Counted from the first letter of the stretch, positions 32,901 to 40,964 are shown. The stretch is 64,000 nucleotides of DNA from Catenulispora sp. GP43 (GCF_041260665.1 NZ_JBGCCT010000007.1:346346-410345); one strand, 5' to 3'. The notes: generated by a model not told the origin, from the letters alone. Numbers and translations: made by a program.

Positions 32901-35618
32901 CTCGACGAGGGCGGACAGAAGTCCGAGCCGGTCGGCGAACGCGAGCGGGAGTTGGCCCGGATCTGGTCCGAGGTGCTGGGCGCCGAATCCGTGGGACGGC
33001 ACGACGACTTCTTCGCCCTCGGCGGCGACTCGATCCTGGCGATCCAGGTGGCGACGCGGGCCAGGCAGGCGGGGATCGATGTGACGCCGCGGCGGTTGTT
33101 CGAGCTTCGGACGGTCGCCGCGCTGGTCGAGGCGGTGTCCGGGATGCCTGAAGGGTGCTCCGTCGACGTGGTCGAACGGCGTGAGGCCGGCTCGCGGACC
33201 GGCCCGCTGCCGCCGACGCCGATCCAGCATCTGATGGCCGACACCGGGATCGAGCTGGATCGGTACGTCATGCCGGTGTTCGTCCAGTGGCGTGGCGGGG
33301 TGCGGCCGGAGGTGCTGGAGGCGGCGCTCGTCGCGCTGGTGCGGCAGCATGACGCGTTGCGGATCAGGGTTCTGCGGGGCGTCGACGGGCAGCTTGAGGC
33401 GTCGATCGTGGACTCGGTGGCGGATTCGGCGGCGGATTCGTTGCTGGATGTCGTCGAGGAAGCCCATGGCGATGGCGATCTCGCGGCGGTCGCGGCTTCG
33501 GCTGCCGAGCGGCTGAGCCTGAGCGAGGGGCCGGTTCTGCGTGGCGTCCTGCTGCGGACGGCGGCGGAGGATCGCGTGGCGCTGATCGCGAACCACTACG
33601 CGGTCGACTCGGTGTCGTGGGCGATTCTCCTGGAGGATCTGGAAACCGCCTATTGCCAGCTGGAGCTTGGAGAATCGGTCGAGCTTCCGACGTCGACGAC
33701 ACCGTTCAAGGAGTTCGCGGAGCGGCTGGCGGAGTATGCGAACTCTGATGCGTTCGCCGCTGAAGCCGATCGTTGGTTCCAAGCTGGTGACGAGGTCGCG
33801 GGCCTGCCGGTCGACGGGGATGGGGCCGGTCCCAGCGCCGAGCAGGTCATCCGGTGCGGGCTTGCGGAAGAGGAAACCAGGACCCTGATCTCGGTGGTTC
33901 CGTCGGCTTATGGGACGCGGATCGACGACGTGCTGCTGACCGCCGTGGCCGGGGTGGTGGGCCGGTGGACCGGACGCAACGTCGTGGATCTGGAGCAGGA
34001 GCGTCATGGGCGGCATCCGCTGTTCGACGATGTGGATCTGACGCGGACCGTCGGGTGGTTCTCAGCGTTCACCCCGGTGCGGCTGCACGTCACGGCCGGC
34101 GACTGGGGCGCGCGGCTGCGCAGCGTCAGCGCGCAGTTGGCCGCGTTGCCGCCGGACGGGTTGGGCGCCGGGTTGGCGCGGTACTCGCGGCGTGACGGCC
34201 GGGGCTGGCCGGCGCGGCGTCCGGGGATCGCGGTGAACTACCTCGGGCGGCTCGATGATCAGCACGGCGGGCTCAGCCTCATGCGGCGGCTCGCCGCGCC
34301 GCAGGGGTGGAGCGTGCAGGCCGGCGGGACGTTGCCGCACGCGATCGAGGTGAACGCCGCTGTCGTTGACGGGCGGTTGCAGACGGCGTGGAGCTTCGCA
34401 GAGAGCGTATTCCGCCGGGAGACTGTGGCTGCGCTGGCCGAGGACTTCATCGCCGAACTGAAGGAGCTGATCACGCACTGCGCGGCGGTCGGCACCGCGG
34501 TGCGTGGCGGGCTCAGCCACGGCGCGCTTTTCCCGGGCGCCCCGCTGATCCTGGAATCCATGGCGGAGAACGGGATTCCCGGCGCCGCGCTGGCGGTGAT
34601 CGGCGACGATGGCGAGGTCACGGCTGTGTGGGGCGAGGGGGTGCTGCGGGCCGGGGCGGCGGGGGTGGCCGGTGCGGCCGGGCCGGCCGGGGTGGCCGAG
34701 CCGGTAACTGGCGAGCCGGTGACTGGCGAGACGGTGTTCCCGGTGGGATCGATCTCGAAGCACGTCACGGCTTTGGCCGTGATGCGGCTTGTCGATCGGG
34801 GCGTGGTGGCGCTGGATGAGGATGTGAACCGGTACTTGCGGTCGTGGCGCGTGCCGGCGTTCGGGCAGGGAGCGCAGGCGGGCCCGGTCACGGTGCGGCA
34901 CTTGCTCGGGCACACCTCGGGCTTCAGGGAGATGAAGCAGCTCTACCTGCCGCCGGACGGACCGGTGCCGACGCTCGTGGAGGTGCTGGAAGGCGGCACC
35001 GACTTCACCGACGGACCGGTGCGGCCGCATTTCGCGCCGGGTACGGCGTTCGAGTACAGCAACGCGAACTCGGCGGTGCTGGAGCAGCTGCTGGTCGACG
35101 TGACGGGGGAGTCGTTCCCGGCGGCGGTGGCAGCCCTGGTGCTGGATCCGCTCGGCCTGACCGCGACCCGCTTCAGCGCACCGGACGCCGCACCGGGCGC
35201 CGCATCGCCCACTGCCACCCCGCTCACCGGCCACCAGCCCGACGGCACACAGACCGACCCCACAGCCCACCTCTCGATCCCCGCAGCCGCCGGCGGCATC
35301 TGGTCCACAGCATCGGACCTGGCGCTCCTCGGGCGCGATCTGCAGCGCGCGGCGACGGGCAGACCTGCGGTGCTGCTCAGCCACGAGGCTGCGGTGCAGA
35401 TGCTGCGACGGCCTGCTTTCTCGAACTACGGTTTGGGCGTCACGATTCACGGCACCGGCGCTGATCAGTGGTTCAGCCACGGAGGCGAGGTTCCTGGGTT
35501 CCGCTCGGTGCTGATTGCTTATGCCGGGCGGCCCGGCGGATTCGCGTTGCTGACGAACAGTGCGCGGGGTGCGGGGCTGATGTACGACATCTTGCTTGCT
35601 GCGGAGGACAGTCGCTGA
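29910..35618 (+). CDS. NRPS C-A-T-E with C-terminal beta-lactamase-fold (PBP-type thioesterase-like) domain
   Basis: Protein of 1902 residues. C ~40-470 (HHIVSDEW, His172-173). A ~490-995: HTSGSTGRPKG, NEYGPTE (783-789), YRTGDA, K982; specificity positions read D-L-P-K-V-G-E-V-G-K, close to the Asn/Asp codes. T ~1005-1080, Ser1041 (GGDSI). E ~1095-1525: NHYAVDSVSW (first His is Asn), RTVGWFSAFTPV, VNYLGRL. Then a serine beta-lactamase/penicillin-binding fold ~1530-1902 with SISK (Ser1614, Lys1617), YSN (1716-1718) and HGG (1857-1859), all intact. PBP-type TEs such as SurE release or cyclise peptides ending in a D-residue, which fits the preceding E domain. ATG 29910 follows GGAG; the beta-lactamase domain could instead give resistance. 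Confidence 0.93.
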   Translation: MSSTTTPGARTLSPERRALLERRLRGATVRPAGPVPRPGGGPAPLSPVQHSMWVMDQFLADNSVYSVYRAVWLRGPIDVKALRHATDELIRRHEILRSVYPDPADPVQVPLPPGDADLEVVDLAAAPDGRTAALALATYEVAQPFDLRHGPLFRVRVYQTTLTEALLLLAMHHIVSDEWSCDVLAREFSALYAGADLPEPELQYADFAAWQAHRVEGALAEQQTEYWRAKLGPVDHILRLPTTRQRPAQPTFRGGSVSVPLSAETTAALRAFVAARGTTVFAALFTAFAAVLGRAAGQERFAIGTLTLGRAWRQTEPLLGMFANTVAVPVDLTGDPGFAGALARTAEEVAGALDHQDISFEQVVAAVRPARDSSRNTLFQVLFQSVQADAGRWSVPGLDVEPVQLHNGSQKFDLTMIAVNRPEVVELQLEYASDLFDHADAERLAERVVGVLEQAIADPTIRLSAVNHVPDRERELVLHTWNQTRREIPTVPLHTLVERQADRVPDAAAVIDADGTVATYRELDERANQLAHRLRVEGVDRETPVAVCLDHGIGLFVALLGVLKAGGSYVPLDPGHPAERLSFVIGDTRARIVVTREGLLGLLPPLLRRSALCLDRDAAALDAEPRCRRPAANTNPDDLCYIMHTSGSTGRPKGVMISHRGLVNYLTWAIDAYGMDGASGAPMLGSPAFDLSVPNFWLPLITGNDVTVLSPDRSLAGLAAVLAEPRDFSLLKATPGHLGVLRGHLGEREGLDSVRTFVLGGDELRPENVAAWRRIFPRGRIINEYGPTETVVGCSIHEVGPDIQATVPIGRPIANTFMYVLDDTLNPVPVGVPGELCIGGDGVARGYFARPGLTAEKFVPDPYCGVPGARMYRTGDAARFASNGELEFLGRRDRQVKIRGYRVELGEIEAVLARHPEVGEAVVAVHDDGPGRRRIVAYIVAALGAPQDPAPLAAFAAAELPEHMVPALWVFLPELPLTAGAKIDRDRLPAPDATAHRLDEGGQKSEPVGERERELARIWSEVLGAESVGRHDDFFALGGDSILAIQVATRARQAGIDVTPRRLFELRTVAALVEAVSGMPEGCSVDVVERREAGSRTGPLPPTPIQHLMADTGIELDRYVMPVFVQWRGGVRPEVLEAALVALVRQHDALRIRVLRGVDGQLEASIVDSVADSAADSLLDVVEEAHGDGDLAAVAASAAERLSLSEGPVLRGVLLRTAAEDRVALIANHYAVDSVSWAILLEDLETAYCQLELGESVELPTSTTPFKEFAERLAEYANSDAFAAEADRWFQAGDEVAGLPVDGDGAGPSAEQVIRCGLAEEETRTLISVVPSAYGTRIDDVLLTAVAGVVGRWTGRNVVDLEQERHGRHPLFDDVDLTRTVGWFSAFTPVRLHVTAGDWGARLRSVSAQLAALPPDGLGAGLARYSRRDGRGWPARRPGIAVNYLGRLDDQHGGLSLMRRLAAPQGWSVQAGGTLPHAIEVNAAVVDGRLQTAWSFAESVFRRETVAALAEDFIAELKELITHCAAVGTAVRGGLSHGALFPGAPLILESMAENGIPGAALAVIGDDGEVTAVWGEGVLRAGAAGVAGAAGPAGVAEPVTGEPVTGETVFPVGSISKHVTALAVMRLVDRGVVALDEDVNRYLRSWRVPAFGQGAQAGPVTVRHLLGHTSGFREMKQLYLPPDGPVPTLVEVLEGGTDFTDGPVRPHFAPGTAFEYSNANSAVLEQLLVDVTGESFPAAVAALVLDPLGLTATRFSAPDAAPGAASPTATPLTGHQPDGTQTDPTAHLSIPAAAGGIWSTASDLALLGRDLQRAATGRPAVLLSHEAAVQMLRRPAFSNYGLGVTIHGTGADQWFSHGGEVPGFRSVLIAYAGRPGGFALLTNSARGAGLMYDILLAAEDSR

Positions 35619-35632
35619 GGTGCAGTGGGCCT

Positions 35633-36967
35633 CTAAAACCCGTCGCTCAGCACATTCACCAACGCTGAAGCGAACCGCTCACCGGCCCCCGCCGGCAAGC
35701 GCGGACTCCACTGCACATCGCACTCCATGTCGCCGGACTGGTGGAAGATGCGCACCACCAAGTCCGTCTTCTCCTCCAGGAACTTCGGATACAGGTCCGT
35801 CGAGTACCCGATGTCGCCCGCGCGCCAGGCGAGGCCGCGGGGCGTCGTGCGGTAGCTCAGCATCAGGGCGTCGAGGCGGGATTGGCTGTCGGCGCGGCGT
35901 TCGGAGCGGGAGACCAGGTCGGTGAACTGGATGTAGCGGCGGCGGAGGTCCTCGCGCCAGTGCGGGGATTCGGTGGTGGCGATGTCCAGGGGGGAGGCGC
36001 CCGGGTTCTTGGCTGCCAGCAGGGGGATCTCGTTGATGAAGTAACCGGTCACCGGGTCGCCGTCCTCGCCGAGGGGGCGGATCGAGGCTGCGGTGGAGAT
36101 CACCGAGGGCTGGCCTGCTGCGGTGGGCATGGCCCAGTGCACGGCCGCCGCCAGCAGATGGAACAGGCGTACGCCGGCCGATTCCGCGGCCTTCTCCAAG
36201 CGCTCCACGCTGCGGCGGGGCAGGGGTGTCAGGATGCAGCGATCGGACAGTGCGTGCGTGCCCTCGGCCGCCGCGTTGCCAGCCCCAGCCCCAGCCCCAG
36301 CCTCAGCCCCGGCCCGCCCGACACCGCCGTCGCCCTCGCGCTGCCAAGGCACCGCCGGCGCGAAGCCCTCCGGCAGCCGCCGGTGCCAGTACGCCAGGTC
36401 GTCGGCGGCCGCGTTCAGCTCCAGCTCCCGCACCCGCCGGACCAGCTCCGTGTACGCGCGCGAAGGCTCCGCCTCCAGCGTGCCGCCGACGGCCTGGCCC
36501 AGCCGGTGCGCGAGGCGGGCGTGGCTGGGGCCGTCGACGACCAGGTGGTGGCAGACCAGCGCGACGTAGGCGCGGTCGGCGGCGGTGCGCACGACCGCGT
36601 AGCGGGCCAGGGCGCCGCCCTCGCAGTCGAAGGGGCGTGCGGCGACCTCGTCGATCAGCGCACGGGCCGCCGCCGCGTCACCGCCGGGCAGGTCGAAGAC
36701 CTCGGTCGCGGGCGGGGTGTCGTCGAGCCGGTAGCAGACCTCGCCGGTGTCCTCGTCCAGGCCCATGCGCACCTGGAGTGCCGGGGTCGCGGCGTTGAGG
36801 CGGCGGCCGGCGTCGGACAGGTCCTCGGCGGTGAAGGAGCCTGCGACGTCGATCACGGTCGTGACGTTGTACGCGCACTCGTACAGCCCCTTCATCTCCG
36901 CGAAGAACATCGCGGCCTGGGAGGCGGTGGCGGGAGCTGTCGTCGCGGTGGCGGGCTCGGCAGACAT
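35633..36967 (-). CDS. free-standing NRPS condensation domain
   Basis: Protein of 444 residues with CHHLVVDGPSH, a complete HHxxxDG catalytic motif near residue 163, and the usual two chloramphenicol-acetyltransferase-like halves. An Ala/Gly repeat (GAEAGAGAGAGN) interrupts a loop. It has no A or T domain, so it acts in trans, probably with the free carrier protein at 22760. It faces the large NRPS (14-bp gap, convergent). It may form an amide with Dab or release the product; the acceptor is unknown. Confidence 0.9.
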   Translation of the reverse strand: MSAEPATATTAPATASQAAMFFAEMKGLYECAYNVTTVIDVAGSFTAEDLSDAGRRLNAATPALQVRMGLDEDTGEVCYRLDDTPPATEVFDLPGGDAAAARALIDEVAARPFDCEGGALARYAVVRTAADRAYVALVCHHLVVDGPSHARLAHRLGQAVGGTLEAEPSRAYTELVRRVRELELNAAADDLAYWHRRLPEGFAPAVPWQREGDGGVGRAGAEAGAGAGAGNAAAEGTHALSDRCILTPLPRRSVERLEKAAESAGVRLFHLLAAAVHWAMPTAAGQPSVISTAASIRPLGEDGDPVTGYFINEIPLLAAKNPGASPLDIATTESPHWREDLRRRYIQFTDLVSRSERRADSQSRLDALMLSYRTTPRGLAWRAGDIGYSTDLYPKFLEEKTDLVVRIFHQSGDMECDVQWSPRLPAGAGERFASALVNVLSDGF

Positions 36968-37128
36968 CGGACATGCCCTTCGTCGAGGTCTGATCCGGTG
37001 CGGATCCTGCTGGTGAGCTTAGTTGCGGCGGGCGGTGGAAAGCAGTTCTCGAGTATCAATGTATGAATGCAAGGATAAGCGTCTCCAGCTGGGAAGATGG
37101 TGGCTCGCCCGTTCACGGTTGGGCCGGT

Positions 37129-37160
37129 GATAGCGCCCGGATAGGAACCGTGGCGAATCT
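37129..37160 (+). promoter_or_regulatory. SARP-type promoter/operator for the carboxyltransferase gene
   Basis: GATAG at 37129 and 37140 (11-bp phase), then GAATCT at 37155-37160 exactly 8 bp after the second heptamer. It lies in the 234-bp divergent region between the free C domain and the carboxyltransferase gene. No such repeat was found on the C-domain side. Confidence 0.7.
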
Positions 37161-37201
37161 GGCGGCGCCAGGTGCCGCAGACCGTCAGACAGGTGAGCCC
37201 C

Positions 37202-38755
37202 GTGCCCCCGATCCCGTCCGCGCAGCTCGACGTCGCCCTCCGCCCCGCCCCGCTGCCCTCGGCCGTGGCGGAGCTCGAACGCCGCCTGGCCGAGGCGCGC
37301 GCCGCCTCCACCCCCGAGGCCGTGGCCAAGCAGCACGCCAAGGGCAAACTCACCGCGCGCGAGCGCGTCGACCGGCTGCTGGACCCCGGCTCGTTCCTGG
37401 AGGTCGATGAGCTGACGCGGCACCGCGCGACCCGCTTCGGGCTGGCGGCGAACCGGCCGCTCGGCGACGCCGTGGTGGTCGGCACCGGCACGGTCTTCGG
37501 CCGCCGGGTGTGCGTGTTCGCGCAGGACTTCACCGTCTTCGGCGGATCCCTGGGGGAGGCGGTCGGCGAGAAGATCGTGCGGCTGCTCGACCTGGCCGCC
37601 ACGATGCGGTGCCCGGTGGTCGGCATCAACGACAGCGTCGGCGGACGCCTGCAGGAGGGCGTGGTCGCGCAGGCGTTGTACGGAGAGATCTTCCTGCGCA
37701 ACGTCCGCCTGTCCGGCGCGGTCCCGCAGATCTCGATGATCATGGGGCCCTGTGCCGGCGGCGCGGTCTACTCCCCGGCGCTGACCGACTTCGTGATGAT
37801 GGTCGAGCGCAGCTCGCAGATGTTCATCACCGGTCCGGAAGTGGTGCGTGTCATCAGCGGTGAGGAGATCGGGCTGGAGGACCTCGGCGGTGCGCGTGTG
37901 CACAGCACCCGGTCGGGCAATGCGCACTTCATGGCGCCGGATGAGGAGGCGGCCATCGCGGAGGTCAGGGAACTGCTTTCGCTGCTGCCGGCGCATAGCG
38001 GGGAGCGGCCGCCGGTTCGGTCTCACCGCCGCTCCTGGGTCCCGGACGGTGCGCTGGACGCTGCCTTCGATCCGGTGCTCGATCAGCTGGCCGGAGGTAT
38101 CGGTGAGTCAGGCTTCGATGTCCGGTGCGTCCTGGACCGGGTCCTGGATGACGGCCGGCTGCTGGAGGTCCATCGGCTGTTCGCGCCGGAGCTGGTCGTC
38201 GGACTGGGACGGATCGGCGGCCACACGGTCGGCGTGGTGGCCGGTCAGCACGCCGTGACCGACGGATGGCTTGACGACGACGCGGCGCTGAAAGCCGCGC
38301 GTTTCATTCGAACGTGCGACGCCTACAACATTCCGTTGCTCACCCTGGTCGACTCGCGCGGCTTCCGGGCCGGGCGCGAAGGCGACGTGGTGACGGCCGG
38401 CCAGGTCGGCAAGCTGGCGCACGCCTATGCCGAGGCCACGGTGCCGATGGTGACCCTGGTGGTGGGGGAGGCGCTGGGGGAAGCGTACTCGGTGCTCGGC
38501 TCCCGTCACATCGGGGCAGACCTGTATCTGGCATGGCCGACCGCACGAATCGGCATCCAAGGCCCGGTCCCCGCCGAGTTCGCGGCCCAGCACGAAGCCG
38601 AGATCGCAGACCCCTACTACGCTGCCGAGCGCGGCTACGTCGACACCGTGATCCGCCCGGCGACTACGCGGGACGTGCTCACACGGGCCTTCGAAGCGTT
38701 GCGGGAGAAGGACGCCCAGCGGCCCCCGCGCAAACACGAGAACATCCCGCTGTAG
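37202..38755 (+). CDS. acyl-CoA carboxylase beta-subunit-like carboxyltransferase (PccB/AccB family, divergent)
   Basis: Protein of 517 residues, near the usual ~520-530. The N-half is canonical: KQHAKGKLTARERVDRLLD, FTVFGGSLGE, GINDSVGGRLQEGVV, MGPCAGGAVYSPALTDF (first oxyanion Gly-Gly). In the C-half the usual GGAYDVM reads GEAYSVL: a Gly of the second oxyanion hole is Glu and the substrate-pocket Asp (D422 in S. coelicolor numbering) is Ser. No biotinylated alpha subunit is in the window. GTG 37202 follows AGGTGAG; GTG 37172 is possible. The operator links it to the cluster. It may make an unusual acyl-CoA or have another transfer role. Confidence 0.88.
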   Translation: MPPIPSAQLDVALRPAPLPSAVAELERRLAEARAASTPEAVAKQHAKGKLTARERVDRLLDPGSFLEVDELTRHRATRFGLAANRPLGDAVVVGTGTVFGRRVCVFAQDFTVFGGSLGEAVGEKIVRLLDLAATMRCPVVGINDSVGGRLQEGVVAQALYGEIFLRNVRLSGAVPQISMIMGPCAGGAVYSPALTDFVMMVERSSQMFITGPEVVRVISGEEIGLEDLGGARVHSTRSGNAHFMAPDEEAAIAEVRELLSLLPAHSGERPPVRSHRRSWVPDGALDAAFDPVLDQLAGGIGESGFDVRCVLDRVLDDGRLLEVHRLFAPELVVGLGRIGGHTVGVVAGQHAVTDGWLDDDAALKAARFIRTCDAYNIPLLTLVDSRGFRAGREGDVVTAGQVGKLAHAYAEATVPMVTLVVGEALGEAYSVLGSRHIGADLYLAWPTARIGIQGPVPAEFAAQHEAEIADPYYAAERGYVDTVIRPATTRDVLTRAFEALREKDAQRPPRKHENIPL

Positions 38756-38773
38756 GGGTTGAGGTAAGGCTAC

Positions 38774-40090
38774 TTATGCAGTCTCCGGCCGCCGCATCTC
38801 CCGCCACACAGGGAACGCCAACGGCATCAACGACATCGCCACGAACACCGCCGCCGCGATCATCAGCGTCGGGTCCAGCCCCAGCACCTGCGTCCCGATC
38901 CCGGCCAGCAGCGGCCCGAACGGCATCCCGGCCCACGCACTGGCCTTCACCGCACCCATCACCCGGGCCACCAGGTGCGGCGGGATCCGCTCATAGAACA
39001 CCGCGCTCATCAGAGGATTGATCGCACCGCCCGCACAGCCTGCCAATGCCGTGACCGTCAGGACCAGCGGGATCGCCGAGGACAGCGCCAGGACCGCGTA
39101 GCGTGGCGCGCCGCCGAGCAGCAGACCGGTCACGAACGTCGCCCGCCGCGGCAGCCGCGGGCCCAGCCACGCGCCGCCCAGGGTCCCGAGCAGCGCGCCG
39201 AGCCCGGCCGCGCCGGTGATCAGACCGAGCAGGATCGGGCTGTGGCCGCCGTCGCGGATCCACACCGGGACCAGGACCGAGTTCAGGCCCTGATCCAGCA
39301 GGTTCGTCACCGCGACCATGGTGACCAGGCCGAGCAGCAGACGGTCGGAGGCCAGGAAGCGCAGGCCCGCAGCCAGGCGGCGGAGATAGCCGCGGCCGAC
39401 ATCTCTTTCGGATTCGGATTCGGATTCGGCTTCAGCGTCGGTGGCTGCGTCGGCGTCGGCGTCGGTGGGCGCGCCGGACCGCGCGTCATCAGCGGGCAGT
39501 GTGAAGGCCAGCAGGACCGCCGAGGCGGCGAACGTGCACGCGTTCACCAGCACCACGTTCGCCGTCCCGATCGCCACCACCAGCACGCCGGCCAGCGGCG
39601 GACCGAGCAGTTGGCCGGCGCGTGCCGTCCCGGTCGACAGTCCGGCCGCGCGCTCCAGCGCCACGTCGGCGCGCGCGGCCGCCGAGGGGAGCAGTGCCGT
39701 GGTCGCGCAATCCGCCGTCCCGCGTGCTCCTCCTATCACGAACACCGCCGCCGCCAGCACCGGATAGTGCAGCGTGCCCAGCGCCGACAGCAGGGGGACC
39801 ACCGCGGCGGCGCAGGCGGCCAGGATGTTGCCGGCCAGGCAGACCCGGCGGGCGCCGACGTGGTCCACGACCGGCCCGCTGAGCACCTGCAGGAGTACGT
39901 ACGGCACCAGCTCGGCGAACACCAGCGCCCCGACGGCCGAGGCGGTGTGGCTGGTGGTGACCGCGAGCCAGGGGATCGCCAGCGCGGACATCGCGATGCC
40001 GGCGACGGAGACCGCGTTCGCGATGAGCAGGCCGGCCAGCGGTGCGCGGGAGGCGCGGGAGGCGCGGGCAGTGAGTGTCATCGTGCTCAT
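38774..40090 (-). CDS. MFS transporter, probable product exporter
   Basis: Protein of 438 residues with about 12 hydrophobic helices in two halves. A charged central loop between them is rich in Asp/Glu/Ser (TDADADAATDAEAESES), coded by repeated GAATCC-like triplets. The MFS motif A region reads GPVVDHVGARR. ATG 40090 overlaps the stop of the TTR-fold gene (ATGA), so the two are translationally coupled and share the triple operator upstream. That regulation, with its position at the cluster edge, suggests export of or self-protection from the product. Confidence 0.9.
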   Translation of the reverse strand: MSTMTLTARASRASRAPLAGLLIANAVSVAGIAMSALAIPWLAVTTSHTASAVGALVFAELVPYVLLQVLSGPVVDHVGARRVCLAGNILAACAAAVVPLLSALGTLHYPVLAAAVFVIGGARGTADCATTALLPSAAARADVALERAAGLSTGTARAGQLLGPPLAGVLVVAIGTANVVLVNACTFAASAVLLAFTLPADDARSGAPTDADADAATDAEAESESESERDVGRGYLRRLAAGLRFLASDRLLLGLVTMVAVTNLLDQGLNSVLVPVWIRDGGHSPILLGLITGAAGLGALLGTLGGAWLGPRLPRRATFVTGLLLGGAPRYAVLALSSAIPLVLTVTALAGCAGGAINPLMSAVFYERIPPHLVARVMGAVKASAWAGMPFGPLLAGIGTQVLGLDPTLMIAAAVFVAMSLMPLAFPVWREMRRPETA

Positions 40091-40479
40091 TCTTGTGCAA
40101 ATCGCCCCTCGGGGCCGTGAGGCTGCCGGCCGCGGGTGTCGGGGAGGGCGCCGGAGTCCTGGAACGTGCAGAAGGAGTGCGGGGAGATGAACAGCGCCAG
40201 CCGCAGGTCCTCGTGCGGGTCGGTGACTCTGAACTCGACGATGGCGCGGGGGTGCAGGGGGACGCTGCCCAGGCCGTGGTAGTAGCCGTCGAGGTCGAAC
40301 ACCAGCTGGTAGATGCCCCGGCCGGCCGGGTCGGGGCACAGCTCCAGCCGGCCGTCGCCGGCGGTCCGGCCGGCGGACAGGTCCTGCCACCCGGACTCGC
40401 CGCGGCGGCGGAGCCGGGCGCCGAGCTCGGCTCCGGGGACGCCGAAGGCGACGTCGACGACGAGGACGGACAACTTCAC
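40087..40479 (-). CDS. transthyretin/HIUase-fold protein lacking the HIUase catalytic histidines
   Basis: Protein of 130 residues from GTG 40479. The pattern LSVLVVDVAFGVPGAELGARL, AGRTAGDGR, YQLVFDLDGYYHG, EFRVTDP, LALFISPHSFCTFQDS follows 5-hydroxyisourate hydrolase (HIUase)/transthyretin along its length. The HIUase catalytic residues are changed: the N-terminal His of THVLD is Leu, the His before the LLLSP strand is Arg/Leu, and the C-terminal YRGS is FQDS; only the Arg of GRT remains. It is coupled to the exporter and sits under a triple operator. It is more likely a binding protein or a repurposed enzyme than an HIUase. Confidence 0.75.
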   Translation of the reverse strand: MKLSVLVVDVAFGVPGAELGARLRRRGESGWQDLSAGRTAGDGRLELCPDPAGRGIYQLVFDLDGYYHGLGSVPLHPRAIVEFRVTDPHEDLRLALFISPHSFCTFQDSGALPDTRGRQPHGPEGRFAQE

Positions 40480-40514
40480 CTGAGAACCATCGCCTTCGAT
40501 TCGGGGTGAAGCTC

Positions 40515-40557
40515 ATCGTCGGGACCGTCCCTATCGCCGTGGCATCGGGGCGGCATC
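40515..40557 (-). promoter_or_regulatory. SARP-type triple operator for the TTR-fold/MFS operon
   Basis: On the - strand GATGC at 40557, GATGC at 40546 and GATAG at 40535: three repeats at 11-bp phase, almost the same as the site before the M20-like gene. GACGAT (40520-40515) begins 8 bp after the last heptamer as a -10 candidate; the GTG at 40479 is ~30 bp downstream of the predicted start of transcription. Confidence 0.7.
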
Positions 40558-40580
40558 GGGCCCTTCGCCGGGCCGGGATG

Positions 40581-40964
40581 TCAGTCCAGGCAGAACTCGT
40601 TGCCCTCGATGTCCTGCATCACGATGCAGGACTCGTTCTCCTCGTCGGCCGGCAGGACCTGGAACTCCGTCGCGCCGAGCGCGATCAGCCGGTCGCGCTC
40701 GGCCTCCAGGACCGCCAGGCGCTCGGCACCGACCAGGCCGGTGGCGACGCGGACGTCGAGGTGCACGCGGTTCTTGACGACCTTGCCTTCGGGGACCTTC
40801 TGGAAATACAGGCGCGGGCCCGCGCCTGTCGGGTCGACGCAGGCATACGCCCGGCCGTCCTCGTCGGCCTGCGGGACGTACCCCAGGACCTCGCACCAGA
40901 AGCGGGCGACGCGGTCGATGTCGTCGCAGTCGAAGGTGACTTGGATGTGCTTGACCGATGGCAT
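40581..40964 (-). CDS. VOC (glyoxalase-like) protein
   Basis: Protein of 127 residues: KHIQVTFDCDDIDRVARFW at the start, DPTGAGPRLYFQKVPEGK in the middle and MQDIEGNEFCLD at the end, the typical glyoxalase-like (Glyoxalase_6) paired beta-alpha-beta modules. ATG 40964. It lies between the TTR-fold and peptide operons without a phased repeat of its own on this strand. It may be a bystander or a small resistance/binding protein; function unknown. Confidence 0.88.
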   Translation of the reverse strand: MPSVKHIQVTFDCDDIDRVARFWCEVLGYVPQADEDGRAYACVDPTGAGPRLYFQKVPEGKVVKNRVHLDVRVATGLVGAERLAVLEAERDRLIALGATEFQVLPADEENESCIVMQDIEGNEFCLD

